This document shows positions 22,992-35,202 of a stretch of DNA of 64,000 nucleotides, one piece after another (the stretch's first letter is position 1; every line of letters starts with the position of its first letter). The notes below the pieces were generated by a model. That model worked only from the letters and a program-made list of their open reading frames with translations, made no database searches and was not told where the DNA came from. Position numbers and translations under genes: made by a program. Source of the DNA: Vicia villosa (taxonomy: Eukaryota > Streptophyta > Magnoliopsida > Fabales > Fabaceae); contig NW_026705407.1 in assembly GCF_029867415.1 (NCBI RefSeq), positions 496,001 through 560,000 on the forward strand. Direction: 5' to 3'.

Positions 22992-25900
22992 CTACGTTTT
23001 TGCAATCTTTACTTCGTACATACTTGGTTTATATTTCTTCAAATATTTCCCGTTTACTCTTAAGATCCTACGATCTTCTGCTAATTCTTCAATTTCGTAA
23101 GCATTATTCGAGAATACTTTCAAGATTCGAAAGGGTCCTTCCCAATGTGGGGACCATTTACCAAGTGCCTGATTCTTTCGATCTATAGGTAAAATAACTT
23201 TCCAAACTAAGTCATTATTAACAAAAGTTTTACCTTTCACCTTTTTATTATATGCTCTGGACACTCTTTCCTTTTGCCTTTTTATCATTTCCAGTGCTCG
23301 AAGTCTGTCTTCGTCCAATTCTACTAACTCATTCATCATTAACTCCCAGTATACGTTGGGAGGAATGTCTGCTTGTCTTTGTATTCTTACCGATTGCAAA
23401 CATATCTCAATTGGGAGTACTGCATCATGTCCAAACGTCAACTGGAAAGGAGTTGTATTTGTAGCTTCCTTTGGAGATGTCCGACAAGCCCAGAGTGCTT
23501 GATCTAAAGTCTTATGCCAGCTCTTAGGTTTCTTTCCCACATGTTTCTTAATAAGGCCAATTATTATTTTGTTTGCTGCTTCAACCTGTCCATTTGCTTG
23601 GGCGTAATAAGGTGTAGAAGTAAATAACTTGAAACCTATTTCTCTGGCAAAGTCTTGCATTTTTCGTCCAGTAAAGACTGATCCCTGATCAGTTGTTATA
23701 CTTTCTGGGATTCCAAACCTATATATAATGTGTTTCTGAATAAACTCAATCACAGCCTCTTGATCCACATTTGCCAGTGGTAATGCTTCGACCCATTTTG
23801 TGAAATAGTCTATTCCTACCAAAATGTACCTTTGACCTTTAGATGACTTGGGGTGAATTTCTCCAATCAAATCTAATGCCCATCCCCTGAAAGGCCATGG
23901 TTTTACTATCGTACTTAATTCGTTTGCTGGAGTGTGTTGGATACCTGCATGTTCTTGGCACTCTTGGCACCCTTTCGCAAACTCTATGCAATCCTTTAAC
24001 ATCGAAGGCCAATACATCCCATAACGAAACAAGAGCCATTTCATTTTGTGCCCTGCTTGATGTGCACCACATGCCCCACTATGTACGTTCGACAGAGCCA
24101 AATATGCTTCTGCTTCACCCAAGCATTTCAACAATACCCCTTCAGGAGTTTTCTTGAATAATTCATTTCCCATCAAAAAATATGACAATGCTCTATACTT
24201 GATTCTTTTGTCTGTATCCGTCGAAGGGTTTTTTAGGTAGTTAATAATTGGACTCCTCCAATCTGTGTCTGCCAACGAGTCTATATTTAGTACTTCGAAT
24301 TGTTCTTTGTTGGCATAACCCAATTGTGAGTTCTCTAGATCACTTGGCGAAAGTTTAGTAAACATTGCTCTTCCTCTTACTTCAATCAATTCCTCCAACT
24401 TTTCTTTTGATACTTTATATCCTGAAGCTAATTGTGCCAAGTCGTTTGCTTCCTGGTTATTCACCCTTGATACGTGTTTTAATTCCACATATTCGAATTT
24501 CTTGAGTAGCCTATTTGCGATGACAAAATACATGATCAAATTCTCTTTGATACACTTGTACTCCTTTGTCAATTGTTTGATGACCAATTCGGAGTCTCCT
24601 TTAATTTCGACTCTGGTTGCCCTCAATTCTAACAAAGCCTCAAGTCCAGCAATTAATGCTTCGTATTCAACTTCATTGTTGGAGCATAATGGACCTTCGA
24701 TTTTAAACTTGAGCTTTGTTGGAATTCCATCAGGAGAAATTATCAATATTCCAACCCCAGTACCCTCTCTATGCGTTGAACCATCGAAGTATAACTTCCA
24801 AGGTTTTAAGTCCACATAATGCTGATGATTCTCAACCACCGCATGGTCGACAATGAAATCTGACACAATCTGACCTTTCATTGCCTTGAGAGGCTGAAAT
24901 ATTAATGAATATTCAGTAAGGGCCAAAGCCCACTTGCCAATTCGACTATGTAGTATTGGCTTAGATAACATATGTTTAATAACATCACAATGAGATGAAA
25001 CGTAAACATCATCTGGCTTTATATAATACTTAAGTTTGATACAGGAGAAATACAAACAAAGGCAGAGTTTTTCTATATCAGTATATCTAGTCTCTGCATC
25101 ATTGAGTACCCTACTTAAGTAATAAATGGCTCTCTCGATGCCATTCTCATCCTCCTGGGCAAGCATGCTGCCTATTGTTTTATCTGATGCTGAAATGTAT
25201 AGGCGCATGTGCTTCTTCCCATTTGGGGGAGACAGAATTGGTGGACAAGTCAAGTATTGCTTTATCTGATCGAAAGCTTCTTGATGTTCAGCACGCCATT
25301 CGAATTTTCCTTGCTTAAGCCGAAGTAGAGGTGAGAAAGCTTGCGTGCGTCCACTCAAGTTAGAGATAAATCTCCTTAAGAAATTTATCTTGCCCAATAA
25401 TGATTGTAGTTCTTTCTTCGTGGATGGGGACTTGGTTTCCCTAATGGCTTTCGTCTTGTTCTGGTTAATTTCTATCCTTTTTTTGTGGACTACGAACCCC
25501 AAGAAATTACCTGCCTGCACAAAGAAAGCACATTTAAGGGGGTTCATCTTCAAGCCATATTTCCTCATTCTTTCGAATGATTGGCTCAGATGATCGAGAT
25601 GACTCATACCCGAGGTAGATTTTACCACAATGTCATCTATATACACTTGCATGAATGTTTCTATAAAGTCATGAAATATAGAATTCATTGCTCTTTGATA
25701 AGTTGCCCCAGCATTTTTCAAACCAAAAGGCATCACAACCCATTCGTAAGTGCCTATTGCCCCTGGGAAACGAAATGCTGTCTTGGATACATCATCTTCT
25801 GCTATAAAAATTTGATTGTATCCCGAATATCCATCCAACATGCTCAAATACTCAAAACCTGCGGCTGAGTCTACTAGCATTTCTGCTACAGGCATGGGAT

Positions 25901-26705
25901 ACTCGTCTTTAGGAGTAGCTGCATTAAGGTCACGAAAGTCTATGCATACTCTTAATGAGCCATTCTTTTTAATTACAGGTACTATATTAGCAATCCACTC
26001 AACATACCTTGTAGTTTGGATAAATTTGCACCGTAAGAGTCTTTCGACCTCTGCTTTAATCTTCGAGTGAATCTCTGGCGCGAATCTTCTGGGAGTTTGC
26101 TTTATGGGCTTCTTCCCTTCTTTTATTGGTAATTTTAGTTCGACTAAATCCCTTCCTAGTCCAGGCATCTCATCATAGTCCCAAGCAAAACAATCTCTGT
26201 TTTCTTTCAGCATTTTGATGACCGTTGCTTTCAATTCTGGTTCTAGTTTCGCGCTGATATATGTTATCCTTTTTTGATCATTGTCTCCAAGATTTACTTC
26301 TTCAAGTGGATCTTGGGCCAACATCTTTATATTCGATGCCATTGGGTCTTTTTCGAACCCCAAATGTTCCTCGTCGTATATTGCATCCAACCTTTGGTTT
26401 GGTTCTTCTCTTATGATCTCTTCGTCTGGAGCCGTGTGTTCAGGGAGTTCGAAACTCGCACGTAACTCCAATTCTGTTATTCCTTCTTTGGTTAAAACTG
26501 CATCTATCTTTGTATTTGATAGTTCGGCTTCGAGAGCCGCCTTCCTTTTGTTCTCGGCCACATAGGCCGAAATCTTTTCGAAGAACGAAGACTCAATCAT
26601 GATTAATGTCATCGTCCCAGCCTGTTGGCCGTACTGTCGGATAATTCTCCAATGGTGCTGTATCTGGTGGACCATCCATGATCTCTCTATCCCATTGGAA
26701 TCCAT
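22992..26705 (-). CDS. pol: pol of P: RT, RNase H, second RNase H, integrase
   Basis: An open frame of 1,237 codons with the enzymes that copy and insert the element. Reverse transcriptase is about residues 200-410, with active site YIDD at 355-358. The first RNase H is about 500-600. A second, archaeal-type RNase H follows at about 635-760 ([21 protein letters not shown] motifs); this double RNase H is typical of the Tat lineage. Integrase begins with an H-H-C-C zinc motif (about 876-917). Its catalytic residues are D945, D1006 and E1042 (exactly 35 residues between the last two), and the C-terminal domain has GPFRILKV. All key residues are present. The upstream end overlaps the gag-protease frame by 113 nt in a different frame, so the listed ATG need not be used; frameshifting or splicing may link the two. 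Confidence 0.92.
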   Translation of the reverse strand: MDSNGIERSWMVHQIQHHWRIIRQYGQQAGTMTLIMIESSFFEKISAYVAENKRKAALEAELSNTKIDAVLTKEGITELELRASFELPEHTAPDEEIIREEPNQRLDAIYDEEHLGFEKDPMASNIKMLAQDPLEEVNLGDNDQKRITYISAKLEPELKATVIKMLKENRDCFAWDYDEMPGLGRDLVELKLPIKEGKKPIKQTPRRFAPEIHSKIKAEVERLLRCKFIQTTRYVEWIANIVPVIKKNGSLRVCIDFRDLNAATPKDEYPMPVAEMLVDSAAGFEYLSMLDGYSGYNQIFIAEDDVSKTAFRFPGAIGTYEWVVMPFGLKNAGATYQRAMNSIFHDFIETFMQVYIDDIVVKSTSGMSHLDHLSQSFERMRKYGLKMNPLKCAFFVQAGNFLGFVVHKKRIEINQNKTKAIRETKSPSTKKELQSLLGKINFLRRFISNLSGRTQAFSPLLRLKQGKFEWRAEHQEAFDQIKQYLTCPPILSPPNGKKHMRLYISASDKTIGSMLAQEDENGIERAIYYLSRVLNDAETRYTDIEKLCLCLYFSCIKLKYYIKPDDVYVSSHCDVIKHMLSKPILHSRIGKWALALTEYSLIFQPLKAMKGQIVSDFIVDHAVVENHQHYVDLKPWKLYFDGSTHREGTGVGILIISPDGIPTKLKFKIEGPLCSNNEVEYEALIAGLEALLELRATRVEIKGDSELVIKQLTKEYKCIKENLIMYFVIANRLLKKFEYVELKHVSRVNNQEANDLAQLASGYKVSKEKLEELIEVRGRAMFTKLSPSDLENSQLGYANKEQFEVLNIDSLADTDWRSPIINYLKNPSTDTDKRIKYRALSYFLMGNELFKKTPEGVLLKCLGEAEAYLALSNVHSGACGAHQAGHKMKWLLFRYGMYWPSMLKDCIEFAKGCQECQEHAGIQHTPANELSTIVKPWPFRGWALDLIGEIHPKSSKGQRYILVGIDYFTKWVEALPLANVDQEAVIEFIQKHIIYRFGIPESITTDQGSVFTGRKMQDFAREIGFKLFTSTPYYAQANGQVEAANKIIIGLIKKHVGKKPKSWHKTLDQALWACRTSPKEATNTTPFQLTFGHDAVLPIEICLQSVRIQRQADIPPNVYWELMMNELVELDEDRLRALEMIKRQKERVSRAYNKKVKGKTFVNNDLVWKVILPIDRKNQALGKWSPHWEGPFRILKVFSNNAYEIEELAEDRRILRVNGKYLKKYKPSMYEVKIAKT

Positions 26706-29700
26706 TTGGGTGTAAAGTTAAATAGTACAATGCATTTTTATTTGGGGTATACATCTCTTCTGCAGCATGACAAGGACCTATGTTTGCCAGGTTCCTATCG
26801 AAGTTGGTTTTGTTCACCTGGTTGACTTCAGCCATGTAGTAACTCTGATCACCTTCGATATTCTCCACTATCCCATCTTCTCTCCAAATTGTCACCCTCT
26901 GATGCATTGTTGAGGGCACAGCTGCTACCCCATGAATCCATTCCCTACCAAGCAAAAGGTTGTAGTTTGCTTTTGCTGGTATAACCATGAACATGGTTGG
27001 CCTGGTAACTGAGCCTACTGTCAAATTGACTTGAACAACTCCCAGTGTTTGTCCTATTTTGCCTTCGCAGTTAGATAAAACCATGTTATGTGGCCTTATA
27101 TCCGTATCGAACATACCAATTCTTTTTAGCATGTATTGAGGCATTAGGTTCACTGCTGCTCCCCCATCAACTAGGACTTTATTAATGCCAACGTTCTCAA
27201 TCTTAGCCCTGATATAGAGTGGCTTCAAATGATTTCGCATACCCTCATCAGGCCTTTCGAAGAAAGCATTCTGTTCTTCTACTGCACCATTATTCAGCAC
27301 ATAGTAACACACAGGTTTGTGTTTTGTCATTTCTTCGATATCAGCCTCTTCACAGTCTTCCACTTCAGTTTCCTGATTAAACTCGTGAGGGAGTACAGAA
27401 ACAACATTGCAATTCAAGTTTATAGATGACACTCCATCAGAATCAAAATCATTTGTCATTCTATCCTCTTCTTTCCAGGAATTTGAACGCATCTTTTCTT
27501 CTTCGTCCAAGAGTTTTTCAGCTTCGAATAATCTGCGTTCCACCAGAGGTTTGTTTGACTTTGCCCCCTGGTATGGGACTTGGTTGCTAATAGATTCTCC
27601 AGCTTCTCTTGGCCTGTATTCCTTCTGAGCCTTTTTTATTCTCTGATGTCTTCTCCACTGGGACCGAGACATAGGATTTTTTCCTTTATAATTCTCCAAT
27701 CGATACGCCTCTCGATTTGGTCTTTGAAATTGTTTCCTATATGCCATTGCAGTTCTACCACCTTGGTCCCAACTTCGCCATTTGTTGGCTCTTGCATCAG
27801 CTTGTACCCACCTATCCCTTGGCGCATCTGCAGGGATTCTGAAAGTTACCCTTCGAGTTCTGGGGTGTGGGCTATCAGGCCTCTTTGTTGGAGTCCATAT
27901 GTCGAAACCGTACAGGTTAGGACGCAACCCCTGAGTTTCTTGACTCATGTAGCAATACACACGTTCGAATGATCGTGCTAGCATTTCGTCATAGACTGCC
28001 CCACATCTTGGGCAGAGAGCAACTTCAGTGTTTTCTTTGTGGCATCTGACCAAAAATCCTACCAAGCTTTCCTCCATCTTTGGGTACAGTTGTAGTAGGG
28101 GATTTGGCTCTCTTCCTGGGTGTTCCCACCTTTCGCGTCGAACCCTTTCGAAGTTGGCTTCGACCCTTCGATTCAGCATGATCGAACACCTTGGACACAT
28201 CCATTGCTTACCACCATTTCTCTCGTGGCAATTCCAGAGATATTCTTTGAGGCTTTCGGTTCTTGGAGGAACTTCGATGCCCCCATTTTGCCTCGTCAGC
28301 CATGTCTCTAGTTCGCCAAATTCAGACAATGGTCGTCTGGCGCTGACCATGTTAACCGCTATTGGAGGAACTTCAGAGATCTGGATTTTCTGGAGTTTCA
28401 TCCTGAGGTCTTCAGTGGCCTCACTGTTTTCTTCCTTCAATGCTTCAGTTATTTCTGTCTTGGAAGATTCTTCAACAACAGTGTTGAAGACTATTTCACC
28501 TTTTAGGCTTTCAGTAGCCTGCTTTCCATTGAACATTGCTTTAGTCTCCACAACTTCAACTTCAGATGCCTCCACCATGTTGATATCTTCTACCTCGCAG
28601 AGGCTAGCGTCAGCAATGTTCAGGGGATTGGTATCGACCCTCAGATGACTCTTGGTCTTGTCAGCAAACTTCAACCTTCCATCATTGAGAGCATTTTGAA
28701 TTAGATCCCTGAAAAGAAAACATTGAGAAGTTTTATGGCCTAAAAACCCATGATATTTACAAAAACCTCTTTTCTTCCGTTGTTCCAACGGAGGAATTTT
28801 TGAATTTGGAGGTAGTATCATTTGGCCATCTTTTACCAATAAATCAAATATTTCATCACACTTGGTAATGTCGAATGTATAAGTTTTCTTAGGGAACCTA
28901 TCATTCTTATCGTTTTCTACTGGGTTTTTTCCATTGGCAGGATTTAGCAATTTGCAGGCGTAAGGTGGCGCTTCTTTCAATTCAGCTAAGTCTATTTCGA
29001 CTTCTTCAGGGCTATATGAGTCATTGAAAGACTCGTCATCAGCGTCCTCGGCTTCGACGTATGCTACTCTTTCTTTCTTATAACTTTTATTCGCCCTAAC
29101 TTTTTCTGCCTTCAGGCGTTCGACTTGTCGAACCCTGTCTGCTAATTGGGCCATGTCCCTAAGGTATTGGGTATCTAGTTTCTTTCTTATTGAATAATCT
29201 AGACCACCTGCAGCCATTTCGACAAGTTCATGCTCTGGGACTGTTGTAAAACACCTTGATTTCAACAAACGGAACCTATTTAAATAATCATCAATTGTTT
29301 CTGTGAATTTTCTTTTAACACTGGCCAATTCTTTCAAACTTATCTTAGTTTGACCCATGTAGAATTGCTCATGGAAAAGCCTTTCCAAGTATGCCCATGC
29401 ATCTATCGAATTTGGTGGCAAAGTAGTAAACCAAATGAAGGCATTCTTTGTCAGCGAACTAGGGAAATATTTGATCCTTAAATCCTCGTTTCCCGCTAAG
29501 TCTCCTGCTTCTGTCAAATATCTAGCAATATGTTCCACCGTTGACTCATTAGTTTCGCCTGAAAATTTTGTGAATTTGGGTACCTTAGTGCCCCTAGGCA
29601 ATTCTGTCTGCATGATATAATCTGATATAGGGGATGTATAATTTGGACGTCTAAGTCCAGTACTAAGGCCATTATTGGCCATTACCCTTTCTATCATGGC

Positions 29701-30027
29701 AGTTAAGTTATTTTCTGTAGCCAGATTTTCTCTTCTGACACTTTGGACAACCTCATCTGGGTGTTCGTTCCTACCAACAATCCTCAATCTGGGTCGCTCT
29801 TCCTCCGTTTCCTGTCGAACGGGGACGGTTCTTTGATTTGAAGCTTCTAAGTTAATTACTGGAGTTCCTTCGAACATCTCTGTTCTTCGTGAGGGGCCTA
29901 CATCCCTAGTGGCTGTCCTAGATGACGGAACTATATCTTGTACACGTTCCAAAATGGGCCTCTCTTCTTGATTCGAAGGCTGTTTGTCTTTCCTTTTAGG
30001 TGGTGTTATTCCCATGAATTCCGCCAT
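26593..30027 (-). CDS. gag-pro: gag-protease of P
   Basis: 1,144 codons. The capsid-type gag domain is about residues 150-310 ([30 protein letters not shown]). A nucleocapsid-like [14 protein letters not shown] is near 423. Then come two copies of an unusual module C-H-x8/9-C-P-R-C followed by ...FERV (C600/H601/C611/C614 and C662/H663/C672/C675). The aspartic protease has [13 protein letters not shown] near 951-963; DGG in place of DSG/DTG is usual in Tat elements. Structural protein shell plus maturation enzyme of the virus-like particle. It shares its frame with the 232-codon ORF upstream, separated only by a TGA (30028-30030) directly before this ATG. Ends in NHD and stop at 26593, overlapping pol. 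Confidence 0.88.
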   Translation of the reverse strand: MAEFMGITPPKRKDKQPSNQEERPILERVQDIVPSSRTATRDVGPSRRTEMFEGTPVINLEASNQRTVPVRQETEEERPRLRIVGRNEHPDEVVQSVRRENLATENNLTAMIERVMANNGLSTGLRRPNYTSPISDYIMQTELPRGTKVPKFTKFSGETNESTVEHIARYLTEAGDLAGNEDLRIKYFPSSLTKNAFIWFTTLPPNSIDAWAYLERLFHEQFYMGQTKISLKELASVKRKFTETIDDYLNRFRLLKSRCFTTVPEHELVEMAAGGLDYSIRKKLDTQYLRDMAQLADRVRQVERLKAEKVRANKSYKKERVAYVEAEDADDESFNDSYSPEEVEIDLAELKEAPPYACKLLNPANGKNPVENDKNDRFPKKTYTFDITKCDEIFDLLVKDGQMILPPNSKIPPLEQRKKRGFCKYHGFLGHKTSQCFLFRDLIQNALNDGRLKFADKTKSHLRVDTNPLNIADASLCEVEDINMVEASEVEVVETKAMFNGKQATESLKGEIVFNTVVEESSKTEITEALKEENSEATEDLRMKLQKIQISEVPPIAVNMVSARRPLSEFGELETWLTRQNGGIEVPPRTESLKEYLWNCHERNGGKQWMCPRCSIMLNRRVEANFERVRRERWEHPGREPNPLLQLYPKMEESLVGFLVRCHKENTEVALCPRCGAVYDEMLARSFERVYCYMSQETQGLRPNLYGFDIWTPTKRPDSPHPRTRRVTFRIPADAPRDRWVQADARANKWRSWDQGGRTAMAYRKQFQRPNREAYRLENYKGKNPMSRSQWRRHQRIKKAQKEYRPREAGESISNQVPYQGAKSNKPLVERRLFEAEKLLDEEEKMRSNSWKEEDRMTNDFDSDGVSSINLNCNVVSVLPHEFNQETEVEDCEEADIEEMTKHKPVCYYVLNNGAVEEQNAFFERPDEGMRNHLKPLYIRAKIENVGINKVLVDGGAAVNLMPQYMLKRIGMFDTDIRPHNMVLSNCEGKIGQTLGVVQVNLTVGSVTRPTMFMVIPAKANYNLLLGREWIHGVAAVPSTMHQRVTIWREDGIVENIEGDQSYYMAEVNQVNKTNFDRNLANIGPCHAAEEMYTPNKNALYYLTLHPNGFQWDREIMDGPPDTAPLENYPTVRPTGWDDDINHD

Positions 30028-30726
30028 TCAATTCATTTGAGATGATATCTTTTGGAAAGTCTCCATGTTTTCTCTATTTGTAGTAGTAACATTTGCCATT
30101 AGTGGGCTTAAAACTGAAGTCAATTCTCTGGCCAAAACCCCTACCATATCATGGTTACTTGCATCCATTTCTTGTCGAAATGCTGCTTGGTTATTTGTAG
30201 TAAAGTGGGGAACCTGGGTAGAAAAACCAGTGTTATGTGCACTTCGACCCACTGAACTAACATTCGGTGAAAATGTCGCATTGTTAGTTGGGGCATATAT
30301 AGATCCTGCCCCTCGTACGCCTGTTCCATATGGGTATGGCATTCCATATGAACTATTTGGTCTCCATTCGAAGGCGGAATTCGTGCCTTGACCAGACAAA
30401 TTATTTGCAGCATTTGTCGAGGCAAACAATACGTCCTCTGCGCTTGTGGATGAGGGTGCGGTTGTCGACACTGAAACTGGAATAGTCCCTGAAAGCCCTG
30501 TATTATTTTCAGGCCAAGCCTGGGAATTATCTGCAGGTCTCGATCCATTTGGACCCGTTGCATCTCGTGTTCCTTGAGTAGAAGTCGAATTTGCCGCTCC
30601 TGATCCTGAACCTTGTGGGGGATCTCGATCACCCCCTGCACTGGCCGTAACGACCATTTTCCTGTTGTACCTTCGTTTGGGAATCGGTTGTGCACTGTTC
30701 TTTAATTTACCGTTCCTAAGGTTCAT
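30028..30726 (-). CDS. ORF upstream of gag in P (gag N-terminal extension or ORF1)
   Basis: 232 codons from ATG 30726, beginning MNLRNGKLKN with a basic patch (PKRRYNRK). It is then low-complexity, rich in Ser/Thr/Gly/Asn/Pro, and ends ELTSVLSPLMANVTTTNRE...SSQMN. It ends in TGA and the next codon in the same frame is the ATG of gag-protease. It could be an N-terminal extension of gag cut by a recent nonsense change, or a separate ORF read through. Ogre elements are known to carry an extra ORF before gag, but I cannot match this sequence to that protein by eye. Confidence 0.65.
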   Translation of the reverse strand: MNLRNGKLKNSAQPIPKRRYNRKMVVTASAGGDRDPPQGSGSGAANSTSTQGTRDATGPNGSRPADNSQAWPENNTGLSGTIPVSVSTTAPSSTSAEDVLFASTNAANNLSGQGTNSAFEWRPNSSYGMPYPYGTGVRGAGSIYAPTNNATFSPNVSSVGRSAHNTGFSTQVPHFTTNNQAAFRQEMDASNHDMVGVLARELTSVLSPLMANVTTTNRENMETFQKISSQMN

Positions 30727-30789
30727 ACAAGATCTTGATATTGTCTAGACAAAAATAAAGCAATTGATTAAAACAATCTGCTTGACACT

Positions 30790-30807
30790 GTCCCACCGGG
30801 TGTGCCA
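30790..30807 (-). other. Putative primer binding site of P
   Basis: Three bases inside the 5' LTR the minus strand reads TGGCACACCCGGTGGGAC. The plus strand ends in CCA, as a tRNA 3' end would. The position is right, but I cannot name the tRNA. Confidence 0.55.
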
Positions 30808-30810
30808 ATT

Positions 30811-31800
30811 TGTTTACGGTGATTTCCGGTAAACAACCGCTAGTTTTCCAAACTATAATAAATATAATTTGGTTACTCGCAGGATCGACTAGATTGATCC
30901 TAGGACACATAGTCAAGACGATTGTTATCAATGTTCATTCGAACCATATTCATGATTTGTCTTTTTCAATAAGCGTTGTTCGATTAAAGAACAAATAGTC
31001 TTGATAATCACTTTGTTATATATAAATGTGACTTCAACGAAAAGATAAGTAACATAACATATGAAATTAAAAGGACTATTAAAACGTAAAGAATCTTAAA
31101 CTGCAGGAATGTTAAAGACTTTGAAAGTAAATAACATGAAAGTAATTCGAAAGTAAATGACATTAAAGTAAAGATACAGAAATGTAAATGGCAAGAAGTA
31201 AACGAAATGCAGTAATTCTGGAAGATATTTAAAACAAAAGATAATACACATGTATTAAAATGGTGGTGTCATACGTACATTTTCTCAGCGAACTCTTTCT
31301 CTTAACGCTTGATACTTGAGTAAAAATGTGAGTGATTTGTACAAAATGAACACACAGAATCCTAACATTAAGACTCCTATTTATACTAGTTTCGACCTTA
31401 ACGGTCCTATACTAATCTGCTGCCACGTTTCTCATAAGAACTTCTAGCGATGCCATCTGTTACTTGGACAGTTACGAAACCGTCTTCGAATTTCAAATCT
31501 TCCCGCCTGAGTCTGTCTTCGACGCGTGGCAGTGTATTAAACAAACACTACAAAAAAAACACGCTAAGTAGTAATACTTGAATATATTTATAAATTTGTC
31601 TAAGTCCCCGAAGACACATACTTTTCACTAGCTTTCAGTATTCATTATCTTCATAGCGAACTTAGAAATCTTTACTCTCGAAGCATGACCATCAGTAGCC
31701 ATTCTTTTATTTTTAAGGGATGGCCATCAGTTACCATCTTTCCTTCGATTTTCTACTTCTTCGAAGGACAAATACTACAAAACGAAATCTTCAGCTAACA
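30811..31800 (-). repeat. 5' LTR of P (right)
   Basis: 990 bp, pair of 7222-8211. TATA box TATAAATAG on the minus strand at 31377-31385. Confidence 0.95.
31377..31385 (-). promoter_or_regulatory. TATA box in 5' LTR of P (gag-pol promoter)
   Basis: TATAAATAG on the minus strand, identical to the other LTR and matched in H. As this is the 5' LTR, it would drive the genomic/gag-pol transcript. Confidence 0.65.
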
Positions 31801-31805
31801 GAATG
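31801..31805. repeat. TSD GAATG of P, right copy
   Basis: Duplicate of 7217-7221. Confidence 0.95.
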
Positions 31806-34800
31806 CAAAAGAAATACGGGGAAAAAAAGGAATTATTTACAAGTGTGCTTGCTTAGGCCCCGCGACCCAATGCCTACGTATCCCTTAAAAGGAATCAGAG
31901 CGACCGTAGTTCGGCTCAATAGTTTCCATTTGTTTTGTGTTTTTTAGTTGAACAAAGGTTAAGGTCACAATCCTTTGGAGACTTATACGCCTACTTTTGG
32001 AAAGGACTTAACTTGTTCTTAGGTGGCTAACAAGGCAAAAGAATTAACTTGGGTTTGTGTTTTTTATGTAACTACATGATGAACAAAATCCAATACAAGG
32101 TTTCGCACCACTTCGTCACTTTGTTTTAATTCGAGCCTTTATTAAGTGTTTTAAATGTTTTTGGTTGGGTATTTTTTACGGGAGCCCAAGGGGTATTGAT
32201 CCAGTTCTCAGACTTGTTTTTATCCAGATTTATTCAGATTTTTTATATTCCAACTTTGTTCAATCAATGACAATTAATATGCAATTAAAACCTTATGGAA
32301 ACAAATCAATCCAGACTTTATGTAAGAAATAATCACATTTTACCCAATTAAAACATTATGTTAATTTATTCATTAATTGAAAAGAAAAATAAAGTTGGGA
32401 TTAGGGTTACCAATAGTCGTGACTTATCAGCTTCTCTTCGCCCTCTCAACTCATCTTCCTCTCTCTAACGTTGAAGCACACGACGGCGCCGGATATCTTC
32501 TTCTCCGCGAAAACACCCCACGCGCCACCGTAAAACAATGGAACAGAACAACATCATCTCACCTCACCGCCTCATATCTCTCATGTTCCGACCCGTTCTC
32601 ATCTCCGATCAAATTGTTTGCTCTCTCGATCTCTCTTCGAATCAAGTTCTCTTTGCCTCAATCTCTCTTGTTCCCTTGATATCCGATTTCGGTTACCTCT
32701 TCGATTATAATTATAACAGACGAAAACTACAGAGAAGGTTCCGAAATCTTCAGGTATAAATCTCCCCTCAGTCTTTTGCGTTCTTTTTCTTCTTTTCGTT
32801 TTGCGGTGAATCGCTCGTCTGAGTTGTTGTTGTTGTTGTTTGCTGAGATGCAGATGGACGGTTGGTGGCGTTGAGGTATAAATGAAGGATGTGGTCTTCA
32901 CGTTTGATGAAGATTGTTTATGATGAAGAACGATGGATTTTGGTGATTGATGAAGAGATGATTGAAGAATTTGTTGGTGAAGATGATGATGATGATGATG
33001 CAGAGGCGTTGTTGAAAGATGATCGATGGCTCTGAGAAGATGAAGATTGAGTGCGAATTGAGAGTGAAAATTCAGAGAGTTTGTTACATCTTTTTCGGTG
33101 AGTTTCTTTTCCAATTTTCTCTATTGTTTTCTGTTCTGAGAGTTCTTCTTCTCTTCTGATTTTCTGCTTCTTTTCTGTTGATGATGATGATGAGATTGAA
33201 GAGTGGTGATGAGGAAATGGAGATTATGGCGTGAAGAATGGTTCTGTAAAAAGTGGAGAGGAAAAGTGGCGTGTGAAGAATGAAGAGAAAATGGTGATTG
33301 AAGTGTCCAAGGGGAGAATCGTGGTTGAGGTTATATAGAGTTTCAGGTTTGTAATCCCTCTCTCATTTTTCTGTTATAAGCTCTATTTTCTGTTTTTCGG
33401 TTAAGTGGTTTTGATTCTGTTAGTCTTTTATGATGAGCTGGCTGTTAGTTAGATATTCTTTTATAAGTTAGTTATTGCTGTTTGAGAGTTGGTTACATAT
33501 TGGTTTATTAAAACAGTCCCGGGAACTTGTATGTAGTGGTTTAGAAATTTGGATAGTCGAATGTGAATCGTTTTCTTCTTTTTGACTGAGCTGTGGTTAT
33601 ATGACTCTTTATCTTTATTTGAATGTCGAACCCGTTTTGCTTGTTTATGTGGAGCTGAGATGATGATGTAGGTTCTGGTTTTTTGTATGGTGCAGGTATT
33701 CTGTATAGAGTTTGAATGCTGCAAGGTCGCGGCAAGTCGGTTAACCGTGTGGCTGTTATGTGAAGGTATGGATGGTTATTTGGTCCTTGGATTATATGGC
33801 TTTGAAGATGGTATAATTGTTTTTGTTTGCTGCGGCATAGTGGTAATATAGTTTGGGTGACATACTGATGGTGGACTATTTTTGTAGGCATGTTATGATG
33901 GATTTTATAGATGAATGCTTGGATGAATGTTTGGATTTCTTATTTGATTTATGTGGAATATATGGTATGATGTATGGTTTTGTATTATGCAGGTTTGTGG
34001 CCTTTGGAAGCTTTTTGTTTGTGACGTTAGGCTGTGTGGAACGGTTCAAAGAATCACAAGAGGGAAATGTTAGAAAGCATGGTAGGGTTGTAGACTAGAA
34101 GCATAGATCAAGTGTGGATTTTTCTGTGTAATTTTATTTGATGTTGTAATGTATGTGGTGGCAACTGTAATGTGGTTTTGAATCATGAGAAAGTGTAATG
34201 AAGATGTCTAAGAACTCTAATTGGTGCAATAGCTGATAATGCAATGTTTTTTTTTCTTTACTCGTTCCCTCCATGTGTTCAACTGAACTTCCACACCATC
34301 ACTTTATTCTTGCAATACTTGAATCAAATGGTATCATGATAAGGTGGAGAAAACCAGAGTAGCTTTGTATGGATTTTTGGTCAAAATGTCAACTTTCCAT
34401 GGTTAACTTTGACCAAATCTAAAATTTCCAGCAAATGTCCCCCATCTTGAAATGATTCATAAGTTACACCATGCTCCGTATCAAATTCTTACACAAAATC
34501 CAAAACCAACGACTTGTACTTCGGGTGTCCAAGTGAGTCAAACTCGTATATAATGAAGTTCAATAAAATGACTTAGACCATAAGCCACACCTCAAGTGAT
34601 GAACGAATCCAAGTGTTGAGAAATTGCCCAAGTTGATTATAGGACCATACACTAAGATGTATTTGATAATTCCAAGCATAAGGAAGTAAATCTCATTCCA
34701 TGATCAATCGAAAACCTCAATAGAAACAAACTTGTGTGATGTGGGGACTCCAAACCATGTGAAATCCCGACTCTATCCATGACCTTGATCCCACGCCAGA

Positions 34801-34916
34801 TTATTGGTTAGTGATGCATGAGTTATGTTAATGTCCTAATAGAAAGATGATGCATATGAAATGAAAAGCATAAGCTAGTTAGAAATAAATAGGTGGGCAA
34901 ATTTTGGGGTGCAACA
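31806..34916 (-). repeat. Left LTR of E1, inner part
   Basis: Continues the LTR begun at 6976. It matches 41669-41990 and 52520-54872 of the right LTR. This copy lacks the stretch equivalent to 41990-42793/52401-52519. It has about 380 bp (32684-33065) missing from the right copy. It ends GGGGTGCAACA beside a purine tract. TATA-like TATATAA (minus) is at 33331-33337, and at 53285-53291 in the other copy. Short open frames are shared by the two LTRs but resemble no protein. Confidence 0.85.
33331..33337 (-). promoter_or_regulatory. Putative TATA box, E1 left LTR
   Basis: CTATATAACC on the minus strand; present in the right LTR too (53285-53291). Confidence 0.4.
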
Positions 34917-34929
34917 GCTGCCCCTGTTT
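34917..34929 (-). other. Polypurine tract of E1
   Basis: The minus strand reads AAACAGGGGCAGC, immediately before the LTR start TGTTGCACCCC. It fixes E1's orientation. Confidence 0.7.
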
Positions 34930-35202
34930 AATCATCTTAAACCTGAAGATGAGATTGGCGCTAGCCTTTCGAATATTCGAGGTAGAAGAAGATTAAATAC
35001 TAAAGTACCAGAAAATTTGCGCCCAGAGTAACGGATGGATGACATTTATTTTGCATGCCTTCACTTAATAAGCTTCGGCAGGTAACCGTATTATATTCCC
35101 GTGGGATTTCTTTGCATGAAAGAAGAATTGGGATGTCTATTCGTAATAGGCAAGTGCAAGAGATTGGTTTACTAGGACGCCTTTTGGGGAGTATATGACA
35201 AA

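Larger units (their letters stand above)
7222..31800 (-). mobile_element. Tat/Ogre-lineage LTR retrotransposon P with antisense genes
   Basis: A complete 24,579-bp minus-oriented Ty3/gypsy element; 15.7 kb without the nested element T. It has two 990-bp LTRs (7222-8211 and 30811-31800) with TG...CA ends, TSD GAATG, a purine tract beside the left LTR and a primer-binding-type sequence beside the right LTR. Gag-protease and pol are on the minus strand (22992-30726). Two antisense genes are on the plus strand (8663-12580 and 13138-22717). The second RNase H domain in pol and the DGG protease motif are marks of the Tat lineage. The LTRs differ at roughly a dozen sites by eye (about 1%), so insertion was fairly recent. 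Confidence 0.93.

Noticed and set aside
32377..32679. 100-codon frame in E1 left LTR, with a similar frame at 52721-53005
   Set aside because: Both are in LTR sequence upstream of the putative TATA on the opposite strand; differences do not favour synonymous sites and no motif is present.
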